64,000 bases of DNA from Oceanobacter kriegii DSM 6294 (GTDB taxonomy: Bacteria > Pseudomonadota > Gammaproteobacteria > Pseudomonadales > Oceanobacteraceae), in contig NZ_AUGV01000007.1 of the NCBI RefSeq assembly GCF_000422845.1, positions 62,001 through 126,000 of the forward strand. Reading direction: 5' to 3'. This document shows positions 46,617-55,025 of the stretch, one piece after another. Numbering within the stretch: position 1 is the stretch's first letter; every line of letters starts with the position of its first letter. The notes below the pieces were generated by a model. The model did no database searches, had not been told where the DNA came from, and saw only the letters and a list, made by a program, of their open reading frames with translations. Both the position numbers and the translations under genes were made by a program.

Positions 46617-47912
46617 TCAACGATTGTGCTCAACCATATCGTCAACGATCTCCTGCTCTTCGTGCAGATCGTTAACCGCATCGGCCTGCGGCAAAATCAG
46701 GTTCAGAACGATGGCGACAATACCGCACAGGCTAACGCCCTGCAGGTGCCAATCACCAGCACCAACGACCATGCCGCCAATGCCGAACACCAGAGTCACC
46801 GCCACAATCACCAGATTGCGCTGAGCACTGAGGTCCACTTTGCCCTTGATCAGAATGTTCATGCCAACACCGGCAATCGAACCAAACAGCAGAATCAGAA
46901 TGCCACCCATGACCGGCGTCGGAATGGTTTGCAGCAAGGCACCGAACTTGGAAATAAACGCCAGTGAAATAGCAATGACCGCAGCCCAGGTCATAACAAC
47001 CGGGTTAAACGCCTTGGTCAGCATCACGGCGCCAGTCACTTCAGAGTAAGTGGTGTTTGGCGGTCCACCGAACAAAGAGGCCGCAGACGTCGCCAGACCA
47101 TCGCCCAGCAAGGTGCGGTGCAGGCCCGGCTTCTGAACATAGTCTTTACCCGTCACGCTGCCGATGGCCAGCACGTCACCGACGTGTTCAATCGCGGGTG
47201 CAATCGCAACCGGCAGCATGAACAGAATCGCGGCAGGTACAAATTCCGGCATCACAAAACCCGGAATGCTAAGCCAGCTGGCGTTGGAAACAGCTGCGTA
47301 ATCCACCATGTTGTTCATCGCGGCAATCGCGTAACCCACTGCTACACCAGCCAAAATTGGCACCAATCGGAAGATCCCTTTGGCAAAGGTTGCAACCAGC
47401 AAGGTGGTAATCAGAGCAGGCATAGACACCATCATGGCGTCCGCATACGGGAACAATTGCGCCGACGCATCACCGGTTTTGCCCACCGCCATATTGACGG
47501 CAATTGGTGCCAGACCCAGACCAATGATCATAATAATTGGCCCGGTCACCACAGGTGGCAACAGGCGATGCAAGAAGCCCGGGCCACGCAACGCCACCAG
47601 TGCCGACAGCAACACATACACCAGACCGGCGCAGAACAAACCGCCCATGGCAGCCGCCTGGCCCCAGGTTTCTACCGCAAAAATAATCGGCGCGATAAAG
47701 GCGAACGAAGACCCCAAAAATACCGGGATAGAACGCTTGGTTGTCAGCTGAAAAATCAGCGTTCCCAAACCGGCCGTAAACAAAGCCACACTTGGATCAA
47801 GACCGGTAATCAAAGGCACCAGAACCAGCGAGCCAAATGCGACGAACAGCATTTGTCCACCCGCCAACAGCAGCCGCCAACCGCTGTAGAGGTTTTCATT
47901 TGTCGTTTGCAT
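46617..47912 (-). CDS. uraA: Uracil permease (NCS2 family)
   Basis: A 431-residue NCS2 transporter with about 14 hydrophobic segments. Family markers are AGGQMLFVAFGSLVLVPLITGL, PVFLGSSFAFIAP, the Glu-bearing IAIEHVGDVLAIGSVTGKDY (substrate and proton site) and NTTYSEVTGAVMLTKAFNPVVM. It imports uracil with protons. It lies 109 bp downstream of upp on the same strand, forming the classical uracil-salvage unit upp-uraA. The C-terminus is acidic (LHEEQEIVDDMVEHN). Confidence 0.92.
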   Translation of the reverse strand: MQTTNENLYSGWRLLLAGGQMLFVAFGSLVLVPLITGLDPSVALFTAGLGTLIFQLTTKRSIPVFLGSSFAFIAPIIFAVETWGQAAAMGGLFCAGLVYVLLSALVALRGPGFLHRLLPPVVTGPIIMIIGLGLAPIAVNMAVGKTGDASAQLFPYADAMMVSMPALITTLLVATFAKGIFRLVPILAGVAVGYAIAAMNNMVDYAAVSNASWLSIPGFVMPEFVPAAILFMLPVAIAPAIEHVGDVLAIGSVTGKDYVQKPGLHRTLLGDGLATSAASLFGGPPNTTYSEVTGAVMLTKAFNPVVMTWAAVIAISLAFISKFGALLQTIPTPVMGGILILLFGSIAGVGMNILIKGKVDLSAQRNLVIVAVTLVFGIGGMVVGAGDWHLQGVSLCGIVAIVLNLILPQADAVNDLHEEQEIVDDMVEHNR

Positions 47913-48021
47913 GAAGATTCCCCCAGAGAATCAGACCATCAAAAGTTATAGGAAGGTGTAGCGCGTACAACTGTCAGCCCATGGCGAGGCAAGCACGCCA
48001 CAGACTGTTGGAGAAAAGGTG

Positions 48022-48648
48022 TTACCTGGTGCCGAAAATCTTGTCGCCAGCATCACCCAGACCCGGGATGATGTAGCCGTCTTCGTTCAGGTGGCTGTCG
48101 ACGGATGCGGTGTAAATATCAACGTCCGGGTGAGCTTCCTGTACTTTCTTGATGCCTTCTGGTGCAGCAACCAGAACCAGCGCACGAATGCTGGTACAGC
48201 CATGCTTTTTCAGCAGGTCGATGGTGGCGATCATGGAACCGCCAGTGGCCAGCATTGGGTCAATAACCAGTGACATACGCTGATCAATATCACCCGCCAG
48301 CTTGTCGAAGTAGCTCACAGGCTCCAGGGTTTCTTCGTCGCGGTACAGACCCACCACGCTGATCTTGGCGCTAGGCACCAGCTCCAACACGCCGTCCAGC
48401 ATGCCCAGACCGGCACGCAAAATAGGTACAACGGTGATTTTTTTGCCGCGAATGCGCTCACAGGTCACGGAGCCACACCAACCGTCCTGTTGGTACTCTT
48501 CCAGTTCCAGATCCTTGGTTGCTTCGTAGGTCAGCAGGTTACCCACTTCCCCGGCCAGAATACGGAAGCCGCGAGTGCTCATATTCTGATTACGCATCAA
48601 ACCGATTTTGTGGCGTACCAGTGGGTGACGAATTTCATGAACGGCCAT
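48022..48648 (-). CDS. upp: Uracil phosphoribosyltransferase
   Basis: A 208-residue enzyme forming UMP from uracil and [22 protein letters not shown] at the start, [13 protein letters not shown], the PRPP loop [20 protein letters not shown] and [22 protein letters not shown] at the C-terminus are diagnostic; length equals E. coli Upp. Start ATG 48648 with GAGGT 5 nt upstream; an 11-residue extension is rejected. Cotranscribed with uraA downstream. Confidence 0.97.
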   Translation of the reverse strand: MAVHEIRHPLVRHKIGLMRNQNMSTRGFRILAGEVGNLLTYEATKDLELEEYQQDGWCGSVTCERIRGKKITVVPILRAGLGMLDGVLELVPSAKISVVGLYRDEETLEPVSYFDKLAGDIDQRMSLVIDPMLATGGSMIATIDLLKKHGCTSIRALVLVAAPEGIKKVQEAHPDVDIYTASVDSHLNEDGYIIPGLGDAGDKIFGTR

Positions 48649-48854
48649 GCTTACCTCTGTGTTCGTTATGCGGTGGTTCAAAGTGCGGGGATTTTCGCAC
48701 AGAGGAATCCTGACGCAATGGTCAATATTACGCTTTTGTTAAGAATTCAGGGCTTAACGCAGGTAACGTAGCTACAAATTGGACAGTATGGCGCCGCACC
48801 GCCATATTCCGCCCACAGCAATACAGAAACATCCCAAACAAGGAACCTAGGATC

Positions 48855-49325
48855 ATGGCGAACTGCCAAATCATCAATCTGAAGGATCAGCCACAGTGGC
48901 TGCCACTGCTGGCCGGCTGGCACTTTGATCAATGGGCCAGTTACTACCCTGGCCAAACCCTTCAAGACTTTGAACGCGATTTAAAGGCCAGCACCTGCTC
49001 GGATGGCATTCCTCAAACCTTTGTTGCCATGGTCAACGGCAAGCCCGTGGGCTCCGCCAGCCTGCTGGCAGACGATTTTGAACCACGCCCAAACCTGACA
49101 CCCTGGCTGGCGAGCGTCTACGTCGACCCAAGCCATCGCCGCCAGGGCATAGCCAGCCAATTGATTGCCGCTGTCGAGCAACACGCAGCAGGGCTGGCGA
49201 TTGCACGCCTCTATCTTTTTACGCCGGATCAACAGCACCTCTATCGAGTGTCCGGCTGGCAGGATCACGAAGTAGTGGAACATACTGGCCGCCGATTCAG
49301 CGTCATGACAAAACGACTCGGCTAA
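48855..49325 (+). CDS. GNAT-family N-acetyltransferase
   Basis: A 156-residue acetyltransferase. The acetyl-CoA pyrophosphate loop VDPSHRRQGIASQLI (R/Q-x-x-G-x-A) near 92-106, preceded by PWLASVYV and followed by LYLFTPDQQHLYRVSGWQ, defines the GNAT fold. Acceptor unknown. AGGAACC precedes the ATG. It stands alone between upp (divergent) and the ilvA attenuator region. Confidence 0.87.
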   Translation: MANCQIINLKDQPQWLPLLAGWHFDQWASYYPGQTLQDFERDLKASTCSDGIPQTFVAMVNGKPVGSASLLADDFEPRPNLTPWLASVYVDPSHRRQGIASQLIAAVEQHAAGLAIARLYLFTPDQQHLYRVSGWQDHEVVEHTGRRFSVMTKRLG

Positions 49326-49422
49326 CAAAATAGCTAGGCCGGCAAAACGGCTTGATTAAAAAGCCAGTCGACTGACAAAAGTGTCAAATCACCACCAAAA
49401 CCCGAAACAGCGAACGGATGGC

Positions 49423-49477
49423 TTGACAGTATCGCCATCCAGCGTCGATAGTTACGGAATTGTTCAACCAATATACT
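49423..49477 (+). promoter_or_regulatory. Candidate promoter(s) for the ilvA leader
   Basis: A consensus -35 TTGACA (49423-49428) is followed after 18 bp by GATAGT (49447-49452). A second -10-like TATACT lies at 49472-49477 without a good -35. Either would start transcription 30 to 60 bp before the leader ORF. Confidence 0.45.
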
Positions 49478-49511
49478 GAAATACGTACTGACCACTAACG
49501 GATTCAAGCTA

Positions 49512-49601
49512 ATGATCACATCCGATCGCGCTTCACGCTCCAGCAGCGTAGCTCGCCAGATTATGATGATTATTCACACTATCAGCAGATTGGTGGGATA
49601 G
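49512..49601 (+). CDS. Ile-rich leader peptide of the threonine dehydratase gene
   Basis: A 29-codon frame, MITSDRASRSSSVARQI then MMIIHTISRLVG, with five Ile codons, four of them between 49560 and 49583 (Ile-Met-Met-Ile-Ile-His-Thr-Ile). It ends at TAG 49599-49601, 25 bp before a terminator and 120 bp before the dehydratase start. Threonine dehydratase makes the first intermediate specific to isoleucine, so Ile control codons fit. The Shine-Dalgarno is weak (CGGA 9 nt upstream), the main doubt. No other reason for this composition is apparent. Confidence 0.65.
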   Translation: MITSDRASRSSSVARQIMMIIHTISRLVG

Positions 49602-49652
49602 CTTGTAACTGAACAAAAGCTTCTGAAAACCCGCCAAACGGCGGGTTTTTTT
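49590..49652 (+). promoter_or_regulatory. Transcription attenuator: terminator with competing antiterminator
   Basis: Terminator: CCCGCC (49630-49635) with GGCGGG (49640-49645), extended by AAA/TTT, then T7. Antiterminator: TTGGTGGG (49590-49597), at the end of the leader ORF, pairs with CCCGCCAA (49630-49637) over 8 bp with one G-U, excluding the terminator. A ribosome at the leader stop would cover 49590-49597 and allow termination; one stalled at the Ile codons would leave it free. Confidence 0.65.
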
Positions 49653-49721
49653 ATGGCCGCCAAAACGGGAATTCAACAGATCAACAACGAATATTGATTT
49701 TTCATCGCAAAGGGTAATGCC

Positions 49722-50741
49722 ATGACAACCGCAGCCAACGACACCAGTCTCGCCAACAACCTGCTCCTGCCACAGCTGCAGGACATTATTGCCGCGGCTG
49801 GCCGGATGAAAGGCATTGCCCGCCGCACGCCGTTGCAGCACAGCCAGTACCTCAGCAAGCGTTACAACGCCAACGTGCTGCTAAAGCGAGAAGACCTGCA
49901 ACCGGTGCGCTCCTTCAAATTACGCGGGGCCTACAATCGCATTGTGCAACTCAGCGCCAGCGAACGTGCCCGTGGTGTTGTTTGCGCCAGCGCGGGCAAT
50001 CACAGCCAGGGCGTCGCCTGGGCCTGTCATGCGTTAGGTATTCAGGGCGTGGTCTACATGCCTGCCAACAGCCCGCTGCTGAAAGTGAACAAGGTGCGCG
50101 AGTTTGGCGGCGAGTTCATCAAGGTGGTACTGACTGGCAACAATTTCGACGAAGCCTGCGCGGCAGCCCGTGACTACCAGAAGCACCACAACGCGTGTTT
50201 CATTCACCCGTTTGATGATTTTGATGTCATAAGCGGCCAAGGCACGCTGGCGCTGGAGATATTGCAAGACGCACCCAAAACCATTGATTACCTGTTCGCT
50301 CCTGTTGGTGGTGGCGGCCTCGCAGCCGGTGTTGGCACTGTGTTCAAACAGCGTTCAACCGCTACCCGCCTGGTTGGCGTCGAGCCCGCCAATGCCGCCG
50401 CCCTGAAACACTCGTTACAGGCTGGCAGTAACCAAACGCTTGGCAGCATTGATCCCTTTATTGATGGCGCGTCAACACTGCGTGTGGGCGAACTGGGCTT
50501 TGAAGTGTGCAAGCAGGCGCTTCACGATGTGCAAGCCATTCCGGATGTCCTAACCTGCCGCGCACTGATCGACCTGTATCAGGAGCAAGCCATCGTCGCG
50601 GAGCTGTCGGGTTCTCTCAGCGTTGCTGCGCTAGAACTCAACAAGGAACAAATCGAAGGGAGAACGGTTGTGTGTATCGTCAGTGGCGGCAATAACGACT
50701 TCAGCCGCTTTGGGGAAATATTACAACGCGCCAGCCAGTGA
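49722..50741 (+). CDS. ilvA: Threonine dehydratase, catalytic domain only
   Basis: A 339-residue PLP enzyme converting threonine to 2-oxobutanoate. The cofactor lysine is K66 in PVRSFKLRGAYN; the phosphate loop is PVGGGGLAAGVG; SGGNNDFSRFGEI at the end matches the edge of the catalytic domain. Biosynthetic IlvA proteins continue with one or two ACT-like domains that bind isoleucine; here the protein ends about 10 residues after GGNND, so allosteric inhibition by Ile is not expected. The catabolic TdcB type is also short, but the Ile-rich leader upstream argues for a biosynthetic role. The start is ATG 49722 with a weak ribosome-binding site. Confidence 0.88.
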   Translation: MTTAANDTSLANNLLLPQLQDIIAAAGRMKGIARRTPLQHSQYLSKRYNANVLLKREDLQPVRSFKLRGAYNRIVQLSASERARGVVCASAGNHSQGVAWACHALGIQGVVYMPANSPLLKVNKVREFGGEFIKVVLTGNNFDEACAAARDYQKHHNACFIHPFDDFDVISGQGTLALEILQDAPKTIDYLFAPVGGGGLAAGVGTVFKQRSTATRLVGVEPANAAALKHSLQAGSNQTLGSIDPFIDGASTLRVGELGFEVCKQALHDVQAIPDVLTCRALIDLYQEQAIVAELSGSLSVAALELNKEQIEGRTVVCIVSGGNNDFSRFGEILQRASQ

Positions 50742-50777
50742 CAGGCGTAAGGTAACAAGGTAGAAAAAACAAGAACC

Positions 50778-50836
50778 GACAAGACACTGGGGGAAGCAAC
50801 CCAGGAGACTGATAGCGTGCGTCCCAGTGCCCTGTC
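50778..50836. terminator. Imperfect long hairpin after ilvA
   Basis: CACTGGG (50785-50791) pairs with CCCAGTG (50823-50829), with GACA/TGTC outside after mismatches; long loop, no T-run. It lies between convergent ilvA and the SRPBCC lipoprotein gene. Confidence 0.35.
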
Positions 50837-50856
50837 GGAAGGCGTTGCCGGCAAAC

Positions 50857-51330
50857 TCAGTACATGCTTTCCAGGTTGTTCAAACCGGATTTGTACACTT
50901 CACGGATGGTGGATGTTGCCTCGGATGTTTCGGCGTTGAACGTAGAACTCCAGGTAACCGTCGACTGACTATCAGAAACCGCTGTAACCGTAATACTGGA
51001 CTGGTATTCGCTCACTGGCAGTGGACCAGACACAATGCGATAGCTGTAGCTCATGCCAGCGTCGTCGCGGGCCGTTTCTTCTTCAACGATAACGGCATCG
51101 TTGTGCAGTACCAGATGACGGAATTCTGCCATCTGACGACTGATTTTCACCGCTGGGTGCCAACGATTCATGTTGTTGTACTCGCCTACCACAGCCCACA
51201 CCTCAGCCGCTGGTGCATCGACTGTCACTGATTCCGATACCGCTGCCGGACCCGTACTTCCACCAAAATGCGCGCAACCTGCTGCCAGCATCGCGCCGCC
51301 CATGGCCAAGGATAAAAATGCTGTTTTCAT
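50857..51330 (-). CDS. SRPBCC-fold lipoprotein
   Basis: A 157-residue lipoprotein precursor: signal KTAFLSLAMGGAMLAAGC with lipid-modified Cys19, then a START/polyketide-cyclase-2-like domain (SESVTVDAPAAEVWAVVGEYNNMNRWHPAV, MSYSYRIVSGPLPVSEYQSSITV, STVTWSSTFNA). This fold has a deep pocket for hydrophobic ligands; bacterial SRPBCC members of this type are of unknown function. A lipid-anchored, periplasmic version is less usual than the cytosolic ones. Monocistronic. Confidence 0.82.
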   Translation of the reverse strand: MKTAFLSLAMGGAMLAAGCAHFGGSTGPAAVSESVTVDAPAAEVWAVVGEYNNMNRWHPAVKISRQMAEFRHLVLHNDAVIVEEETARDDAGMSYSYRIVSGPLPVSEYQSSITVTAVSDSQSTVTWSSTFNAETSEATSTIREVYKSGLNNLESMY

Positions 51331-51526
51331 CTGATTCCCCGTGAATTGTTGTTATGGGAAACCACAGCATGGCCTGTCACTCAGGCAACAGACATTGTGC
51401 TTTTAGTGCAATCTTCCTCGTTCAAGCGGACCACACCAACGCCACACTGCCCCGCCAAAAGGACAAGACAAAACGGGCAACGCATAATTCACTCGAACGG
51501 GATCGAATCAAAGATAACGGTATAAT

Positions 51527-52381
51527 TCAGGCATTAAGGCCGCGCAGCTGGGCACGAAATGCAATTTTATCGAGCATGTCGCGCATACTGCTGGTGAAGA
51601 ACATCACCAACGGCGGGCTGTAGTTATCGGCTGGCTCCAGTACTTTGGCACTAACCAGCGCATAGCGGGACTTCAGTTTTTCCAGTAATCGCTCGCCCGG
51701 CAACAGGGTTTCCAGCTCGCGCAGTTCGCTGCGAATCAGGCTATCGCGTTGTACCATTGCCGCTACATCGGCCTCTGGCAGGTGACCCGCCAACGCAGGC
51801 CATTCCTGCAACAGATAACCCAGGTTTTGCATCGCAAAGGCAACATCCATTTTTGCCAGCGCCTGATCCAACTGGCTCTGGTTATTCACTTCCATCGCAG
51901 CCAGCAGCTCGTCCAACTGACGCCAGCCATTCATCAGTCGTTGTACTTGCGCCAGACTGAATTGCTGTCGGGACTCTTCCATCAACCCCAAAAACTGCTG
52001 TAACGACGATACCACCGGAGCCGGCAGCGCTGGCCGCTGCTGCCAGTCTGTCAGGTCTTCAACCGTTGCTTGCAGCTGCTTGTTGACCAGGCCTTGTTTG
52101 TGACGATCCACCTGCTGCAGTTGCAACAGACTGCTGACCGAATCGACCGCCGCCAGACGTGCTTCTTGTGCACCAGTTACTGCTGCCTGCGACGGCATAG
52201 CCAGCGAACACAAAGCCACCAGCACAGACAGCACTCCGAATTGACGCTTGCGCGTACTGGCGCCCGCAGAAATAGAGAAAAGACCAGAGAAAGAAAGAGC
52301 CGATAACACCGCTCGAGATTTGGAAAGCAGCAAACGCACGTAACCGGAAGCTGAACCCGCTACGCCAAAAGACCTGAACAT
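51527..52381 (-). CDS. Exported protein of unknown function
   Basis: About 284 residues from ATG 52381 (AGGG 7 nt upstream). A Ser/Ala-rich N-terminal stretch of some 45 residues precedes a conventional signal peptide, RKRQFGVLSVLVALCSLAMPSQA, so the true start may be further in. The mature 215 residues are almost entirely helical and Gln/Leu-rich (LLQLQQVDRHKQGLVNKQLQ, LAQVQRLMNGWRQLDELLAAM) with no cysteine and no catalytic motif, suggesting a periplasmic helical-bundle. I do not recognise a family. An isolated gene, divergent from yegD. Confidence 0.65.
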   Translation of the reverse strand: MFRSFGVAGSASGYVRLLLSKSRAVLSALSFSGLFSISAGASTRKRQFGVLSVLVALCSLAMPSQAAVTGAQEARLAAVDSVSSLLQLQQVDRHKQGLVNKQLQATVEDLTDWQQRPALPAPVVSSLQQFLGLMEESRQQFSLAQVQRLMNGWRQLDELLAAMEVNNQSQLDQALAKMDVAFAMQNLGYLLQEWPALAGHLPEADVAAMVQRDSLIRSELRELETLLPGERLLEKLKSRYALVSAKVLEPADNYSPPLVMFFTSSMRDMLDKIAFRAQLRGLNA

Positions 52382-52656
52382 ATTGAAACCCTGCAATTGA
52401 AGATTCTTGTTTTTTTCCAATGTACAGGATCACTGACCGCTGATGGATTACAGCTTGTGCAGCTCACATTCCATTTTGATATTTGTCGATTCGGCAAATA
52501 TTCAATCTGGCTCACGCACCACCACAATAACATCGCCAGACCACAGCCATATTCCGGATTCCCTTCTATCGCTGTTGCTGCTGTGATAGGTTGCGCGGCT
52601 TTTTTAAAATCGACTTAACCGGCTTTCACTCCGAAGGCCAAAGCGGAGCACCTTCC

Positions 52657-54048
52657 ATGATCTGTGGTTTTGACTATGGCACATCCAACTGCGCGATCGG
52701 CGTCGCCAACAACGACACCATCCAACTGGCCAGCGTTGATGGTGACAAGTCCTTTATGCCATCGGCACTGTATGCACTGGGTCGAGAGCTGATCACAGAA
52801 CAAGTCGGCCTGGCGCTGCCTGCAGGCGTACAGCGTGAAGCCTTCGTAGAGAGTCGTCGCGGCCAGCTTGGGCTAGCTCGTCGCGTGCGTGATGATTTGG
52901 GTCTGGCCCCTGCCAGCCCCGGCGAAGACCCGGTGATGTTTGTTGGCCAGCAAGCGTTTGAGCATTATTTTGCCGACCCGGAAGAAGGCTACTTTGTGAA
53001 GTCGCCAAAGTCCTACTTGGGTGCCAGTGGCCTGCGCCCGGAATTCATGCAGTTTTTTGAAGACATCGTGACGGCCATGATGCAAACCGTTAAACATCGC
53101 GCTGAACACTCGCTCCAGCAAACGCTGACCCATACGGTGATTGGCCGCCCGGTTAACTTCCAGGGCTCACTGAGTACCGACAGCGGTGCAGAACAGAGCA
53201 ACCGTCAGGCCATTAGCATCCTGACCACCGCCGCCAAGCGCGCCGGTTTTCAAGAAGTCGAGTTTCAATATGAACCCATTGCAGCCGGGCTGAGTTTTGA
53301 ACGCGGACTGACCGAAGAAAAAACCGTGCTGGTCGTCGATATCGGCGGTGGTACCAGCGACTGCGCCATGGTACGCATGGGACCTCAACGTCGCGCCAAC
53401 ACCGACCGCAGCGCCGACTTTCTGAGTCATACCGGTGAGCGTATTGGCGGTAATGACCTCGACATCGCGCTGGCGGCCAAACAACTGATGCCTCTGTTTG
53501 GCCTCACTGCCGACCTGAAAAGCGGCAAGCCAATGCCAACCAAAACCTTTCTGGATGCCGTCAGCACCAATGACGTTGGTGCCCTGCAGCGATTCAACAG
53601 CCTTGAAACCCAACTCTACCTGGAACAATTACAGCGCGACTGTCTGCAACCGGAATTGATTGGCCGCCTGATCAAGCTGCAACAGTACAAGCAGAATCAG
53701 CAATTGGTGCGTGGTGCCGAGAACGCCAAGATTCATCTGTCGGAACAAGCCAGCGTCAGCGTGCCGCTGGAGTTTGTTGAAGCCGCCCTATCAGCCGAGA
53801 TATCCCAGCAGCAACTGCAAGACGCCATCGACCGTCCATTGGAGCGCATCACTGAATTAATGGCAGAAGCCGTCGCCAATGCCGACACCAGGCCCGATCT
53901 GGTGTTTGTGACGGGTGGCAGCGCTCGTTCTCCTATTATTCGTGAAGCTGTGGCCAGAACGCTGGGGGATATTCCGTTGTTGGATGGTGACCACTTCGGC
54001 AGCGTGGTGTCCGGCCTGACCGAATGGGCACAGCGCATCTATCGATAA
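52657..54048 (+). CDS. yegD: Hsp70-family protein, YegD-like
   Basis: A 463-residue actin-fold ATPase. The opening ICGFDYGTSNCAIGVA is the phosphate-1 loop, VLVVDIGGGTSDCAMV the phosphate-2 loop and DLVFVTGGSARSPIIREAV the adenosine loop. The protein ends soon after the nucleotide-binding domain, without the DnaK substrate-binding domain, as in E. coli YegD (about 450 residues), a putative chaperone of unknown client. GGAG lies 8 nt before ATG 52657; a longer frame to 52591 is rejected. Confidence 0.9.
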   Translation: MICGFDYGTSNCAIGVANNDTIQLASVDGDKSFMPSALYALGRELITEQVGLALPAGVQREAFVESRRGQLGLARRVRDDLGLAPASPGEDPVMFVGQQAFEHYFADPEEGYFVKSPKSYLGASGLRPEFMQFFEDIVTAMMQTVKHRAEHSLQQTLTHTVIGRPVNFQGSLSTDSGAEQSNRQAISILTTAAKRAGFQEVEFQYEPIAAGLSFERGLTEEKTVLVVDIGGGTSDCAMVRMGPQRRANTDRSADFLSHTGERIGGNDLDIALAAKQLMPLFGLTADLKSGKPMPTKTFLDAVSTNDVGALQRFNSLETQLYLEQLQRDCLQPELIGRLIKLQQYKQNQQLVRGAENAKIHLSEQASVSVPLEFVEAALSAEISQQQLQDAIDRPLERITELMAEAVANADTRPDLVFVTGGSARSPIIREAVARTLGDIPLLDGDHFGSVVSGLTEWAQRIYR

Positions 54049-54082
54049 CAGCCTATTTGAGAGCCTATTTAAGAGCTACGGA

Positions 54083-54120
54083 GAACCGTTGCTTACTGAT
54101 AAGCAATTCAGCAACGGTTC
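54083..54120. terminator. Nested alternative hairpins after yegD
   Basis: GAACCGTTGC (54083-54092) pairs with GCAACGGTTC (54111-54120); alternatively TTGCTTA (54089-54095) pairs with TAAGCAA (54100-54106). No T-run follows. Part of a 281-bp gap before the PEBP gene in which I see no other gene. Confidence 0.4.
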
Positions 54121-54329
54121 AAATATTGATCAAAAGCAATACGGATCACAGTACCGATTGAACCTGCTTGAGTTGTTGCCTGTCCCAGCCGATGCTGCAA
54201 GAGCTTGTGGAATCATTCTGCCCCACCTTTCAAGCTTGTAACGAGGCTGTTCAGGGGCTTCGTATCGTTCTATCTGCAAGCCCCTGCACTGAGAATCTAC
54301 ATCAGACACACAACACAGGAGACATCACC

Positions 54330-54956
54330 ATGAAACTGACAAGCCGAAGCCTGACCGATGGCCAGCCGGTGCCAGCACAGTACGCATTCGCCGTACCCGA
54401 TGCCAAAAACCATGTCGCCCTGTCGTACAACCGCAACCCGGAACTGAGCTGGTCCGACGCTCCCGAAGGTACCCGCTCATTTGTGGTTATCTGCCATGAC
54501 CCGGACGTGCCCTCCGTCGGTGACGATGTGAATCAGGAAGGAAAAACCGTTCCTGCCGATCTGCCCAGAGTCGATTTTTATCATTGGCTGCTGTGGAATA
54601 TTCCAGCCTCTGTGTATTCCATTGCCAAAGCCAGCCATAGCAACGGCGTCACCGCCAAAGGCAAACCGGGACCGGACGCCGCCAACCAATGGCAGCACGG
54701 CCTGAACGATTACACCGGCTGGTTTGCTGGCGATGCCGACATGGGTGGCGAATACTACGGCTATGACGGCCCTTGCCCACCGTGGAACGACAGCATTGTG
54801 CACCGCTACATTTTCACCGTGTACGCGCTGGATGTAGAGTCCCTGCCATTGGGCGCAGGCGTAACGGGTGCCCAACTGCGTGAAGCCATCGCAGAGCATG
54901 TGCTGGGTGAGGCGTCTATCACCACTACTTACACACTCAACCCCGAGTTGCTTTGA
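54330..54956 (+). CDS. YbhB/YbcL-type PEBP (Raf-kinase-inhibitor-like) protein
   Basis: A 208-residue cytosolic protein of the phosphatidylethanolamine-binding protein family. NPELSWSDAPEGTRSFVVICHDPDVP holds the D-P-D-x-P ligand motif and HWLLWNIPASV follows; GYDGPCPPWNDSIVHRYIFTVYALD is the second signature (G-x-x-P-P-x...H). Bacterial YbhB/YbcL proteins bind anionic ligands but have no settled role. ATG 54330 with GGAG 8 nt upstream is preferred to the frame opening at 54168. Confidence 0.9.
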   Translation: MKLTSRSLTDGQPVPAQYAFAVPDAKNHVALSYNRNPELSWSDAPEGTRSFVVICHDPDVPSVGDDVNQEGKTVPADLPRVDFYHWLLWNIPASVYSIAKASHSNGVTAKGKPGPDAANQWQHGLNDYTGWFAGDADMGGEYYGYDGPCPPWNDSIVHRYIFTVYALDVESLPLGAGVTGAQLREAIAEHVLGEASITTTYTLNPELL

Positions 54957-54995
54957 CCGCTTTTGAATGTCGTTTGAATACGGCTAAAGACGCGT

Positions 54996-55019
54996 AGCCG
55001 GGGGTATGTAACCCCGGCT
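54996..55019. terminator. GC-rich hairpin between convergent genes
   Basis: AGCCGGGG (54996-55003) with CCCCGGCT (55012-55019) in the 69 bp between the PEBP gene and the convergent PPOX gene; no T-run. Confidence 0.45.
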
Positions 55020-55025
55020 CTATCA

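Noticed and set aside
46527-46967. Frame encoding QPN/TQPNP repeats
   Set aside because: The peptide repeats come from the (CCCAA)n microsatellite and the rest is antisense to uraA.
47118-47951. 277-codon plus-strand frame opposite uraA
   Set aside because: His/Gln/Asn/Arg-rich nonsense composition, entirely antisense to a well-supported permease.
51521-51526. Perfect TATAAT on the plus strand
   Set aside because: No plus-strand gene follows for 1.1 kb and the -35 region is poor; probably chance, at the 3' end of a minus-strand gene.
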